A stretch of 64,000 nt of DNA, taken from Sphingorhabdus sp. EL138 (GTDB lineage Bacteria; Pseudomonadota; Alphaproteobacteria; Sphingomonadales; Sphingomonadaceae). A program made the position numbers and the translations under genes. The notes beneath the pieces were generated by a model, which was given only the letters and a program-made list of their open reading frames with translations, was not told where the DNA came from and did no database searches. Position 1 is the first letter of the stretch. Each line of letters starts with the position of its first letter. The stretch lies in the NCBI RefSeq assembly GCF_900258045.1, contig NZ_OGVD01000004.1, positions 1,426,001 through 1,490,000 on the forward strand, read 5' to 3'. Positions 53,725-60,770 of the stretch are shown here, piece by piece.

Positions 53725-54011
53725 TTGGTTGTTTCCACTCCGAATACGCCCATATCGAGCATCTTTTGAGCCAAGGCGGCAGTATCCACACTGTAAATTC
53801 CGGACGCAATTTTCTGACGCACGTCGGCCACTTTCTGAGCATCAAATGGCGGCGTTTGCGCAGCTAGTATTGAAGCCGTGGTGGTGATTGACGGCGTTTC
53901 TTTTGCCTGACCGGAATCTGCGCCAGCACCAAGTTTCGTTGTGGCACCTTCTTGCAATACCGGCCGGTCAAGGCGCGTATTAATCGCTGAGTAGCTTTCA
54001 ACAGGTTTCAT
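53721..54011 (-). CDS. flgM: Anti-sigma-28 factor FlgM
   Basis: A 96-residue protein with a disordered N-terminal half (rich in Thr, Gly, Ser) and the FlgM C-terminal core FDAQKVADVRQKIASGIYSVDTAALAQKMLDMGVF, which binds FliA. It is exported through the finished hook, releasing sigma-28. It has its own sigma-28-like promoter (54090-54115), giving feedback, and is coupled to flgN. Confidence 0.92.
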   Translation of the reverse strand: MKPVESYSAINTRLDRPVLQEGATTKLGAGADSGQAKETPSITTTASILAAQTPPFDAQKVADVRQKIASGIYSVDTAALAQKMLDMGVFGVETTK

Positions 54012-54089
54012 TTCAATTCATCCTTAATGTGTTCAACTTATTGATCTTTTTCATCTCAGTCGAAACACCGACAACTTCTTTCACAACAA

Positions 54090-54115
54090 TTTACGGCACG
54101 TTGTGAAAAAATTAA
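54090..54115 (-). promoter_or_regulatory. Candidate sigma-28 promoter of flgM-flgN
   Basis: On the minus strand TTAA (54115-54112), 14 bases, GCCGTAAA (54097-54090); the ten bases CGTGCCGTAA are the same as at the fliD promoter. Confidence 0.6.
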
Positions 54116-54131
54116 TATCTTTATAAAAAAA

Positions 54132-54629
54132 TTATTGAGCCAGCTCCACTTCGCCCGATCCGGACACACGGGCCATCAATATTTTGGATTTGCGGCTGGA
54201 GCGAACGGGAATGTAATCTCCTATTCTTCCGTTTTTCTGCGCCACTACTTTGTAGCTGATGCTGAAACTCGGCCGCCTGACCACAAGGTTTAGCGGCTGG
54301 TTCCGGCGAACCGCAAATTCCTCTGCGCGGTTGTTTTGAGCAGCCGCACGTCCCTGTCCGCGCCACAGGGGAACAAACACCCTCCATCCAAGATCAGGGC
54401 AACTGACCATGACGGCGTTGTTATTAGTGTCTGAAAAACGGACACGATTTGGGCAACGCTTCAATCGCAGCTTTTTGTCTATCGGAGCACGGGCGCCTCC
54501 TGCATCACCAATATCTGCATTAAGATATACTGCCACCTGACGATCCAGATGATCTGTATCTTCAAAGGACGAGGCCGCGCCCATTGCAAAAACGGACAAT
54601 AGGGGAATGGCTAGACGAAAATGGGGCAT
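54132..54629 (-). CDS. flgA: Flagellar P-ring assembly chaperone FlgA
   Basis: A 165-residue periplasmic protein with a signal peptide (FRLAIPLLSVFAMGAASS), a KKLRLKRCPNRVRF ... NNAVMVSCPDLGWRVFVPLW core whose two Cys may bond, and a C-terminal SAF-like half (FAVRRNQPLNLVVRRPSFSISYKVVAQKNGRIGDYIPVRSSRKSKILMARVSGSGEVEL). It is shorter than many FlgA proteins (about 220 residues), apparently by loss of part of the N-terminal domain. It guides FlgI into the P ring. A sigma-54 site precedes it. Confidence 0.9.
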   Translation of the reverse strand: MPHFRLAIPLLSVFAMGAASSFEDTDHLDRQVAVYLNADIGDAGGARAPIDKKLRLKRCPNRVRFSDTNNNAVMVSCPDLGWRVFVPLWRGQGRAAAQNNRAEEFAVRRNQPLNLVVRRPSFSISYKVVAQKNGRIGDYIPVRSSRKSKILMARVSGSGEVELAQ

Positions 54630-54664
54630 GATTTTTTCCTGTGCACTCTGTTCGGGAAAAACAA

Positions 54665-54680
54665 AGCAGGTTTCATGCCA
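54665..54680 (-). promoter_or_regulatory. Candidate sigma-54 promoter of flgA
   Basis: On the minus strand TGGCATGAAACCTGCT (54680-54665) fits TGGCAYG-N4-YTGCW with one substitution (CTGC for TTGC). Transcript start would be near 54654, 25 bases before flgA. Confidence 0.6.
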
Positions 54681-54701
54681 ATTTAGTGGTCAGCCATGTC
54701 C

Positions 54702-55187
54702 TTATTCTGAAACAGGGCTTCCCGGCGACAGAAATACCAGCCTGATATCCTGTTTCTCTTTGGCCTTGGACACCAGCTTATCCGGCATTTTCAATAGTAT
54801 CATCTCGCCGTCCTGGCCTGCCTTTTCAAAAGCATCCGCGATCGCTGCTGAGCGGGCGGCCACTTTTTCCCACTGCCGCAGCCTTTGCCCTTCCCTGCTT
54901 TCAGCGACCGGAGGAACATATATGGTAAGCAACTGGTTCTGCTGGAGAGCAACGATTTCGGAGATTTCCCCCCGGGCAAATTCCGTCAACATGGCGTTAC
55001 TATCTTCGAAAAACGCACCTGCCTCATAATCATAGGCACCAAGTATCTCGGGGGCTTTAGCTGCTTCTTCAGCTAATTTTGCACGCGTTTCCGGATCTGC
55101 AATATTCACAAAATGCGCATAGGCAAATGCACTGAGTAACATCAGTGCCAGATCGAGAAAGGACAAGGTGGTGCGTCCTGCGTTCAC
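54702..55187 (-). CDS. motB: MotB-like stator subunit with degenerate peptidoglycan-binding domain
   Basis: A 161-residue protein with one N-terminal membrane helix (TTLSFLDLALMLLSAFAYAHFV) whose Asp12 (FLDLALMLL) matches the proton-carrying Asp of MotB/PomB. The periplasmic part has the outline of an OmpA-type domain (EAGAFFEDSNAMLTEFARGEISEIVALQQNQLLTIYVPPVAESREGQRLRQWEKVAARSAAIADAFEKAG ... IRLVFLSPG). However, the peptidoglycan-binding motif (GHTD) is replaced by YVPPVAE and only the Arg-type helix (ARSAAI) remains. It is unusually short. It lies four bases after the MotA-like gene. Binding to the wall may differ from the norm. Confidence 0.7.
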   Translation of the reverse strand: MNAGRTTLSFLDLALMLLSAFAYAHFVNIADPETRAKLAEEAAKAPEILGAYDYEAGAFFEDSNAMLTEFARGEISEIVALQQNQLLTIYVPPVAESREGQRLRQWEKVAARSAAIADAFEKAGQDGEMILLKMPDKLVSKAKEKQDIRLVFLSPGSPVSE

Positions 55188-55190
55188 GGC

Positions 55191-55886
55191 TTAGCCCGCC
55201 GCCTTCAGAGGTTTTGCCGGAGAGAAATGGACGGGTCCCAAAATGACGAGCTCTCGTTTGGCAATCGCAATCGCATGCTGCACCACCTCAGCCCGATAGT
55301 TGTTCAATATCTCCGCTCTGGCATGCAGACGCACATAGATGGGGAAAGCGATAATGTGGGACACGAACAGCCCATAGAGGCTGGTAAGTAGCGTGAAGCT
55401 CATCGCGGGGCCCATTTTCATCGGATCAATGCCAGTCGCAAATAGCTGGATAAGGCCGAGAATGGTCCCGATCAATCCGATCGCCGGTGCTATTTCAGAT
55501 GCGGCACTCCAATAAGTTGCGGTAATATCCTGCTTCTTTTGGACAATACTCTGTTGTAACCGGGCCCACTCCTCAAAGGTTTTGGCATCCTTTGCGTTGA
55601 GCAATTCGGCAATCAGACGGGTGACAAATGCGTCTTCGCTGCGCACTTTCTCCAGTCCGACAAGCCCTTGTTCCCGCAGTACAAAATCAATGCGGCGACA
55701 CATGAAAGTGGCATTCTCTCCGCTTTCTGCAAAAGGATCCCGGCCGCTGTTGAGCAGCGCGGCAAAGGCCAGAGCGAAAGACGCACGGCCGTTCTGGATC
55801 CAGGCCATGATCAACACGCTGCCGAGCACCATGCCGAACAAAAGCGGGTCAAAAAACCGTTCGATATTACTCAGGATAATATCCAT
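55191..55886 (-). CDS. motA: MotA-like stator subunit
   Basis: A 231-residue membrane protein of the MotA/TolQ/ExbB proton-channel family. It has an N-terminal helix (FFDPLLFGMVLGSVLIMAWIQ), a cytoplasmic loop with charged residues (FVTRLIAELLNAKDAKTFEEWARLQQSI), and two C-terminal helices (EIAPAIGLIGTILGLIQLFATGIDPMKMGPAMSFTLLTSLYGLFVSHIIAFPIYVRL) with conserved prolines (APAIG, FPIY). The Pro pair matches the torque-coupling residues of MotA. It is first in a motA-motB-flgA order and divergent from flgB. The intervening region holds the CCGGCAA repeats. Confidence 0.85.
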   Translation of the reverse strand: MDIILSNIERFFDPLLFGMVLGSVLIMAWIQNGRASFALAFAALLNSGRDPFAESGENATFMCRRIDFVLREQGLVGLEKVRSEDAFVTRLIAELLNAKDAKTFEEWARLQQSIVQKKQDITATYWSAASEIAPAIGLIGTILGLIQLFATGIDPMKMGPAMSFTLLTSLYGLFVSHIIAFPIYVRLHARAEILNNYRAEVVQHAIAIAKRELVILGPVHFSPAKPLKAAG

Positions 55887-55907
55887 CAGATCGCACTTTT
55901 TCTGAAA

Positions 55908-55946
55908 GCGGCAAAATTTTTCCGGTAACCGGCAAAAACTTGCCGG
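55908..55946. promoter_or_regulatory. CCGGCAA inverted repeats between motA and flgB
   Basis: The perfect palindrome CCGGCAA-AAAC-TTGCCGG lies at 55929-55946; a related imperfect one, GCGGCAAAATTTTTCCGG, is at 55908-55925. They sit 110-150 bases before the flgB transcript start and near the motA start, resembling, from memory, the ftr sites bound by FlbD in Caulobacter (inference). They differ from the TGTCGG sites at 48.4 kb in sequence and spacing. Confidence 0.6.
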
Positions 55947-56030
55947 TCCGGGCCGTGCTTAAAAAATATCATGATTGCCACCGGTATAAAATCCCCAAAA
56001 ACCGTCAATTATCGCTTGCCGACCCAAAAC

Positions 56031-56046
56031 TGGCACGCCCTTTGCG
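56031..56046 (+). promoter_or_regulatory. Sigma-54 promoter of flgB-flgL
   Basis: TGGCACGCCCTTTGCG (56031-56046) matches TGGCACG-N4-TTGC perfectly. Transcript start would be near 56057, 78 bases before flgB, with the CCGGCAA repeats about 110-150 bases upstream of it. Confidence 0.88.
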
Positions 56047-56134
56047 AAGTACTGTTCGAGATTACCGATCCCGGTGTTTCTCATGCCCAAGTGACGGTCG
56101 AAAGGCCGCACAGTTAAGACAGGATTTTGTTTCG

Positions 56135-56488
56135 ATGCCGAGTTTGGACCAAGTATTAGCATTAAATGGCGGGGCGCTAAAATTGCGTTCGCAGCGTTTA
56201 AACATGCTTGCCTCTAACATCGCGAATGCATCTACGCCTGGATATAAGGCGAAGGATCTCGATTTTGATCGGGCGATGCAGCAGGTACAAAAAGGCAGCT
56301 CCATCGACAAAGCGATGAGCGATCACACCGGTTTTCGCGTGCCGCTACAACCTTCGCTTGACGGCAACACCGTCGAACTGGCGGTGGAGCAGACCCTGTT
56401 TGCCGAGAACGCCATTCAATATCGCACCACCCTATCCTTTCTGAATGGGCAGGTGTCGTCGATCAAACGCGCCTTGAAAGGGGAATAA
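56135..56488 (+). CDS. flgB: Flagellar proximal rod protein FlgB
   Basis: A 117-residue rod protein: LDQVLALNGGALKLRSQRLNMLASNIANASTPGYKAKDLDFDRAMQQVQKG has the conserved ANIANASTPGYKA rod motif and the C-terminal helix NAIQYRTTLSFLNGQVSSIKRALKG is family-typical. Start 56135 follows the sigma-54 leader; the frame upstream to 55940 covers the promoter and would be a false extension. First gene of the flgB-L operon; two bases later flgC begins. Confidence 0.95.
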   Translation: MPSLDQVLALNGGALKLRSQRLNMLASNIANASTPGYKAKDLDFDRAMQQVQKGSSIDKAMSDHTGFRVPLQPSLDGNTVELAVEQTLFAENAIQYRTTLSFLNGQVSSIKRALKGE

Positions 56489-56490
56489 AG

Positions 56491-56889
56491 ATGAGTGGTA
56501 GCATGAATGTATTTGATGTCGCCAGCCGGGCCATGTCGGCTCAGATGGTACGCCTCAACACCACGGCTTCCAATCTGGCAAATGCCCGCACGGATTATGC
56601 CAGCAAGGATGAAGCCTATCGCGCCATGCGTCCGGTTTTTCGTTCCGTCATGGAAGATAATATGGCGACAATTGATGTCGAACGCGTCGTTCAAACCGAT
56701 GCAGAACCACAAAAGCGATACGATCCATCAAATCCCATCGCCGACAAGGAAGGCTATGTCTGGGAAGCGGCTGTCGATGAGACAGCAGAGATGATCGACA
56801 TGCTCGAAACCGCCCGAAATTATAAGAATAACGTACAAGTTTTACAGACCGCAAAATCACTCATTCTAGAAACGGTAAGGAACCAATAA
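56491..56889 (+). CDS. flgC: Flagellar proximal rod protein FlgC
   Basis: A 132-residue rod protein, MNVFDVASRAMSAQMVRLNTTASNLANARTDYASKDEAYRAMRPVFRSVM, with the rod motif TASNLANA and the conserved C-terminal ETAEMIDMLETARNYKNNVQVLQTAKSLILETVRNQ. Overlaps flgD by one base (TAATG), so is coupled. Confidence 0.95.
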   Translation: MSGSMNVFDVASRAMSAQMVRLNTTASNLANARTDYASKDEAYRAMRPVFRSVMEDNMATIDVERVVQTDAEPQKRYDPSNPIADKEGYVWEAAVDETAEMIDMLETARNYKNNVQVLQTAKSLILETVRNQ

Positions 56890-57557
56890 TGGAAATTGCA
56901 CCACAAGTTTTTGAAAATAACAGATCAAATGTCGCCGGTCTTGCGGAGGCACAGCCTGCCAACGCCAAAGGCGATAACAGCTTGGGTCAGGAATCCTTTC
57001 TGCGTCTGATGACGACACAGCTCAAATTCCAGGACCCTTTTGATCCGTTGGACAACCAGGCCATGGTTGCACAGCTCGCACAATTTTCAAGCGTCGCCGG
57101 CATTTCCGAGATGAACCAGTCGCTTACCGACATTGCATCGATGCTGGGCAACAATCGCCTGTCCGATGCCAAGGAATGGATCGGTCATTCGGTCCTGGTT
57201 CCCGGTAATTTCGCGGTGGCCAACAAGGACGGCGAATATACCGGCGAGTTTGAACTTAACCAGCCAAGTGAAAACCTGTCGATTGATCTGCTCAACGAAG
57301 CTGGCGAGATTGTGATGTTCGCCGAGCTTGGCAGTCAGGAAGCCGGACCAATCCAGTTTAACTTTGACAGCAAGAACGCCGCTGGCCAGCCGCAGGACCT
57401 AGGTCGGCTTCGGGTGCGTGTAAATGGTGGCTCCGTGTCCGATCTCGCGACATGGGTTCCGGTTGCATCCGTGCAGACGTCCGAAGGTAACGGCCCGCCC
57501 ATTCTTGTAACCCCGATTGGTAACGTCTTGCCAGCCGAAGCGCTGCGCATCGGATAA
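56889..57557 (+). CDS. flgD: Flagellar hook-capping protein FlgD
   Basis: A 222-residue cap needed to assemble the hook. Pattern: NSLGQESFLRLMTTQLKFQDPFDPLDNQAMVAQLAQFSSVAGISEMNQSLTDIASML, then the FlgD tudor/Ig-like domain (NKDGEYTGEFELNQPSENLSIDLLNEAGEIVMFAELGSQEAGPIQFNFD). Ends 43 bases before flgE; a frame from 57517 inside flgD is not real. Confidence 0.93.
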   Translation: MEIAPQVFENNRSNVAGLAEAQPANAKGDNSLGQESFLRLMTTQLKFQDPFDPLDNQAMVAQLAQFSSVAGISEMNQSLTDIASMLGNNRLSDAKEWIGHSVLVPGNFAVANKDGEYTGEFELNQPSENLSIDLLNEAGEIVMFAELGSQEAGPIQFNFDSKNAAGQPQDLGRLRVRVNGGSVSDLATWVPVASVQTSEGNGPPILVTPIGNVLPAEALRIG

Positions 57558-57600
57558 TCGGGCACGTCCCTCAAAAAGATTTCAACCAGGAGAAGAACTA

Positions 57601-58431
57601 ATGTCTTTCTTTACATCCCTTAGTGGTCTGAAAGCCGCACAAACCGATTTGAATGTTATTTCAAACAACGTCGCGAACACAAGTTCGACCGGCTTTAAGA
57701 AAAGTCGCGCACAATTTGGCGACCTGTTTGCCGCCTCACCGACCCAGACCACCAAGACCGTTGCCGGTCAAGGTGTGCGGTTGAGCGGTATTACCCAGCA
57801 ATTTACGCAGGGCACATTGCAGGCCACCGACAAAACGCTCGATCTTGCGATTGCCGGTGACGGATTTTTCTCCGTCCGCGGTCAACCTCCGCGGCAGGGT
57901 CTGTCTTTCACCCGCAACGGTTCTTTCTCGGTCAATGTCGATCGCGAAGTCGTCGATACTACTGGCGCCAAGGCACAACTTTTGCCGGTTGATGCCAATG
58001 GTGTGGCGACATCGACCAACGCCGCGGACATGTTTGATTTCATTGTGCCGGAATTCGATCCCGCCGATCCCACAGAATTGCTGACCAATATTTCCATCAA
58101 TGGCGAAGGCGTTGTGAACGCGACCTTCTCTAACGGAAACCAGATTGCTCTTGGCGCGATGGCCATGGCCAGCTTTACAGCCATTGAAGGCCTGCGTCCC
58201 GTCGGCGATGCACACTGGGTAGCCACCGGTGATTCCGGTCCGGCACAGGTCAACCAGGCTGCGAATGGACCACTGGGACAGGTTCGCTCCGGTTCGCTGG
58301 AACTCGCCAATGTCGATATTACCGAGGAGCTGGTCTCATTGATTTCCGCTCAGCGTAATTTCCAGGCCAATGCCCAGGCTATCGAGACCGCCAACACCCT
58401 GAGCCAGACGGTCATCAACCTTCAGGTCTAG
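57601..58431 (+). CDS. flgE: Flagellar hook protein FlgE
   Basis: A 276-residue hook protein: MSFFTSLSGLKAAQTDLNVISNNVANTSSTGFKKSRAQFGDLF has the D0 motif NNVANTSSTGFK; C-terminal QRNFQANAQAIETANTLSQTVINLQV matches. It is short (many FlgE exceed 400 residues), consistent with removal of middle domains as in flagellin. Start 57601 has AGGAGAAG. Confidence 0.93.
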   Translation: MSFFTSLSGLKAAQTDLNVISNNVANTSSTGFKKSRAQFGDLFAASPTQTTKTVAGQGVRLSGITQQFTQGTLQATDKTLDLAIAGDGFFSVRGQPPRQGLSFTRNGSFSVNVDREVVDTTGAKAQLLPVDANGVATSTNAADMFDFIVPEFDPADPTELLTNISINGEGVVNATFSNGNQIALGAMAMASFTAIEGLRPVGDAHWVATGDSGPAQVNQAANGPLGQVRSGSLELANVDITEELVSLISAQRNFQANAQAIETANTLSQTVINLQV

Positions 58432-58464
58432 GATCTGATGGTCATATCAATCCAGGAATAATCT

Positions 58465-59211
58465 ATGGATAAGCTTGCATATACCAGCATCAACGCAATG
58501 AAATCGTTGATGAACCGACAGACGGCCATCGCCAATAACATGGCGAATTCCAACACTGTGGGTTTCAAAGCCGACATGGTGTCGGCCGAGGCCAAATATC
58601 TGGTCGGCCCCGGCCATGACAGCCGTGCAATGGCGGTCGAACGGGATATGCAAGCCGATATGAACGCAGGGTCAGTGACCCAAACCGGCCGTTCCCTGGA
58701 TATTGCCCTGGAAGGCGATGCCATGATTGCGGTTCAGGCCGCCGATGGCAAGGAAGCCTATTCCCGGCGCGGTGATTTTCGGATCGCCGCATCGGGCGCC
58801 ATGGTCACCGGTGACGGTTTTCCCGTTATTGGTGAAGGCGGCCCGATCACAATGCCTCCGGCGGAGCGCATAGATATCGGTGCAGACGGTACAATATTTT
58901 TTGTGCCGCAGGGCGGTGATCCAACCCAGCCACAGGAACTCGACCGGATAAAGCTTGTTAGTATGACGGGCAGCGCCATTTCCAAAGGACCGGACGCATT
59001 GTTCCGCGCCGCCAATAATGGGGTCTTGCCAGTTGACGACAATGCGCGGGTTACCTCTGGCGCTCTGGAGGAATCCAACGTCAACATGACGGCCGCACTG
59101 GTCGATATGATCGAGACCAGCCGCGCATGGGAAACACAAGCGAAACTGCTGCGCACCGCTGAAGAACTGGATGAAAGCAGTTCCAGCATCATGAACATGC
59201 CGCAAGGATAA
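58465..59211 (+). CDS. flgF: Flagellar rod protein FlgF
   Basis: A 248-residue proximal rod protein, with YTSINAMKSLMNRQTAIANNMANSNTVGFKADM at the start, GRSLDIALEGDAMIAVQAADGKEAYSRRGDFRIAASGAMVTGDGFPVIGEGGPI in the middle, and the C-terminal MTAALVDMIETSRAWETQAKLLRTAEELDESSSS. FlgF rather than FlgG because it precedes the longer, more conserved FlgG. Confidence 0.93.
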   Translation: MDKLAYTSINAMKSLMNRQTAIANNMANSNTVGFKADMVSAEAKYLVGPGHDSRAMAVERDMQADMNAGSVTQTGRSLDIALEGDAMIAVQAADGKEAYSRRGDFRIAASGAMVTGDGFPVIGEGGPITMPPAERIDIGADGTIFFVPQGGDPTQPQELDRIKLVSMTGSAISKGPDALFRAANNGVLPVDDNARVTSGALEESNVNMTAALVDMIETSRAWETQAKLLRTAEELDESSSSIMNMPQG

Positions 59212-59244
59212 TCGGTGCGATAGTCGCACGAAGGAGATTTTGAA

Positions 59245-60033
59245 ATGACCAATGCAGCCCTGCAAGTCGCGCGTACCGGTCTGGATGCGCAAAATACAAA
59301 AATGCGCGTCATCGCCAACAATCTGGCGAACGTGAACACCACGGGTTTCAAAAGGGACCGCGCGGATTTCGAGACGCTTGCCTATCAGAATATTGTTACA
59401 CCAGGTGCGCCATCGGATGCCCAGAACCGCTTTGCCAGTGGTTTGCAACTCGGTACCGGCGTCAAGCTATCCGGTATCGGCAAGATCAGCACGCAAGGAA
59501 CGCTGCAAAACAGCGAAAACGCGCTCGACATGGCGATTGAGGGCTCCGGCTTTTTTCAGGTTGAGAGACCCGACGGCACAACAGGCTATACCCGCGCCGG
59601 TAACTTCAGCCTGACCGCCGAAGGGAATATGGTCACTAGTGATGGCCTGCCTCTGGTACCGGCCATTCAGGTACCACAAGGCGCAACCTCTTTGACCATT
59701 GGCAATAACGGAACGGTTACGGCAAATCTTGCCGGCCAAACCGACGTAAGCGAGCTTGGTCAGATAGAGCTTGCCAATTTCACCAATCCGTCCGGGTTGA
59801 TGTCTGTCGGAAACAATATTCTCATTGAAACACCGGCCAGCGGACCGCCCCAGGTCGGCGAAGCGGGCACCGAGGGGATAGGCAGCATTCGCCAAGGGGC
59901 GCTGGAACAATCCAACGTCAATATCGTCGAAGAGTTGGTGAACATGATCGAGACGCAGCGCGCCTATGAGGTCAATTCTAAAATGATCTCGGCCACCGAC
60001 GAAATGCTGCAGTTCGTCAATCAACAGATTTAA
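59245..60033 (+). CDS. flgG: Flagellar distal rod protein FlgG
   Basis: A 262-residue distal rod protein, the normal length: ALQVARTGLDAQNTKMRVIANNLANVNTTGFKRDRADFETLAYQ, GTGVKLSGIGKISTQGTLQNSENALDMAIEGSGFFQVERPDGTTGYTRAGNFSLTAEGNMVTSDGLPL and terminal NVNIVEELVNMIETQRAYEVNSKMISATDEMLQFVNQ. GAAGGAGATTTTGAA precedes the ATG. Confidence 0.96.
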   Translation: MTNAALQVARTGLDAQNTKMRVIANNLANVNTTGFKRDRADFETLAYQNIVTPGAPSDAQNRFASGLQLGTGVKLSGIGKISTQGTLQNSENALDMAIEGSGFFQVERPDGTTGYTRAGNFSLTAEGNMVTSDGLPLVPAIQVPQGATSLTIGNNGTVTANLAGQTDVSELGQIELANFTNPSGLMSVGNNILIETPASGPPQVGEAGTEGIGSIRQGALEQSNVNIVEELVNMIETQRAYEVNSKMISATDEMLQFVNQQI

Positions 60034-60059
60034 CCTCCATTTGAGCAAGAGGCACTAAT

Positions 60060-60749
60060 ATGATGCGCATATCCCATTTTTCGAAGACGGCACTGTCCGT
60101 TACTGTGGCTCCCTTTCTGCTGATTAGCTGCATGGGCTCCGGTGGGTCCAATGCGGAGCGGGGTTTCGCAGCCGCGATCGCTCCGCCATTGCCAGCCCCT
60201 GCCCCCGCAGCTGCCAATGGTGCGATTTTTCAGCAAGCTTCCGGCTATGCTGCACTAACCAGCGGTATGCGCGCCAGCAGGAAGGGTGATATCATCACCA
60301 TCCTGCTTGTCGAAGATACCAGGGCAGCCAAATCAAATAGTGCATCCAAAGACCGTACTGGCGGGATTTCATTGACGCCTCCCACCACAGGCTTGTTCTC
60401 TTTATTCTCGCCCAGCGATGTTGCGTCGAGTGGGTCACAAAATTTCAACGGCAGCGGAAATGCCGCCCAGTCCAATTCACTGCAAGGACGGATTAGCGTG
60501 ACGGTCGCGGAAAGCTATGCCAACGGCACGATGCTGGTGCGCGGTCAAAAACTGACATCGCTCAATCGCGGGGACGAACATACGCAGTTTAGCGGCCTCA
60601 TCCGTGCGATAGACATTTCTTCCGACAATACTATCCCGTCCACCAAGGTCGCCAATGCCCGCATTATTTACGGCGGCACCGGCGAAATTGCATCCGCCAG
60701 CAAACAAGGCTGGTTGCAAAAATTCTTCTCTTTCATTTCCCCCTTTTAG
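60060..60749 (+). CDS. flgH: Flagellar L-ring protein FlgH
   Basis: A 229-residue outer-membrane lipoprotein. A lipobox lies in the signal (FLLISC), and the L-ring core is YAALTSGMRASRKGDIITILLVEDTRAAKSNSASKDRTGGISL, later SLQGRISVTVAESYANGTMLVRGQKLTSLNRGDEHTQFSGLIRAIDISSDNTIPSTKVANARIIYGGTGEIASASKQGWLQKFFSFISPF. Forms the L ring around the rod in the outer membrane. Confidence 0.94.
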   Translation: MMRISHFSKTALSVTVAPFLLISCMGSGGSNAERGFAAAIAPPLPAPAPAAANGAIFQQASGYAALTSGMRASRKGDIITILLVEDTRAAKSNSASKDRTGGISLTPPTTGLFSLFSPSDVASSGSQNFNGSGNAAQSNSLQGRISVTVAESYANGTMLVRGQKLTSLNRGDEHTQFSGLIRAIDISSDNTIPSTKVANARIIYGGTGEIASASKQGWLQKFFSFISPF

Positions 60750-60770
60750 TCCCCGATCAGGCGAGACAAT

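Noticed and set aside
55940-56134. An N-terminal extension of FlgB to 55940
   Set aside because: It would cover the sigma-54 promoter, and the conserved FlgB sequence begins at 56135.
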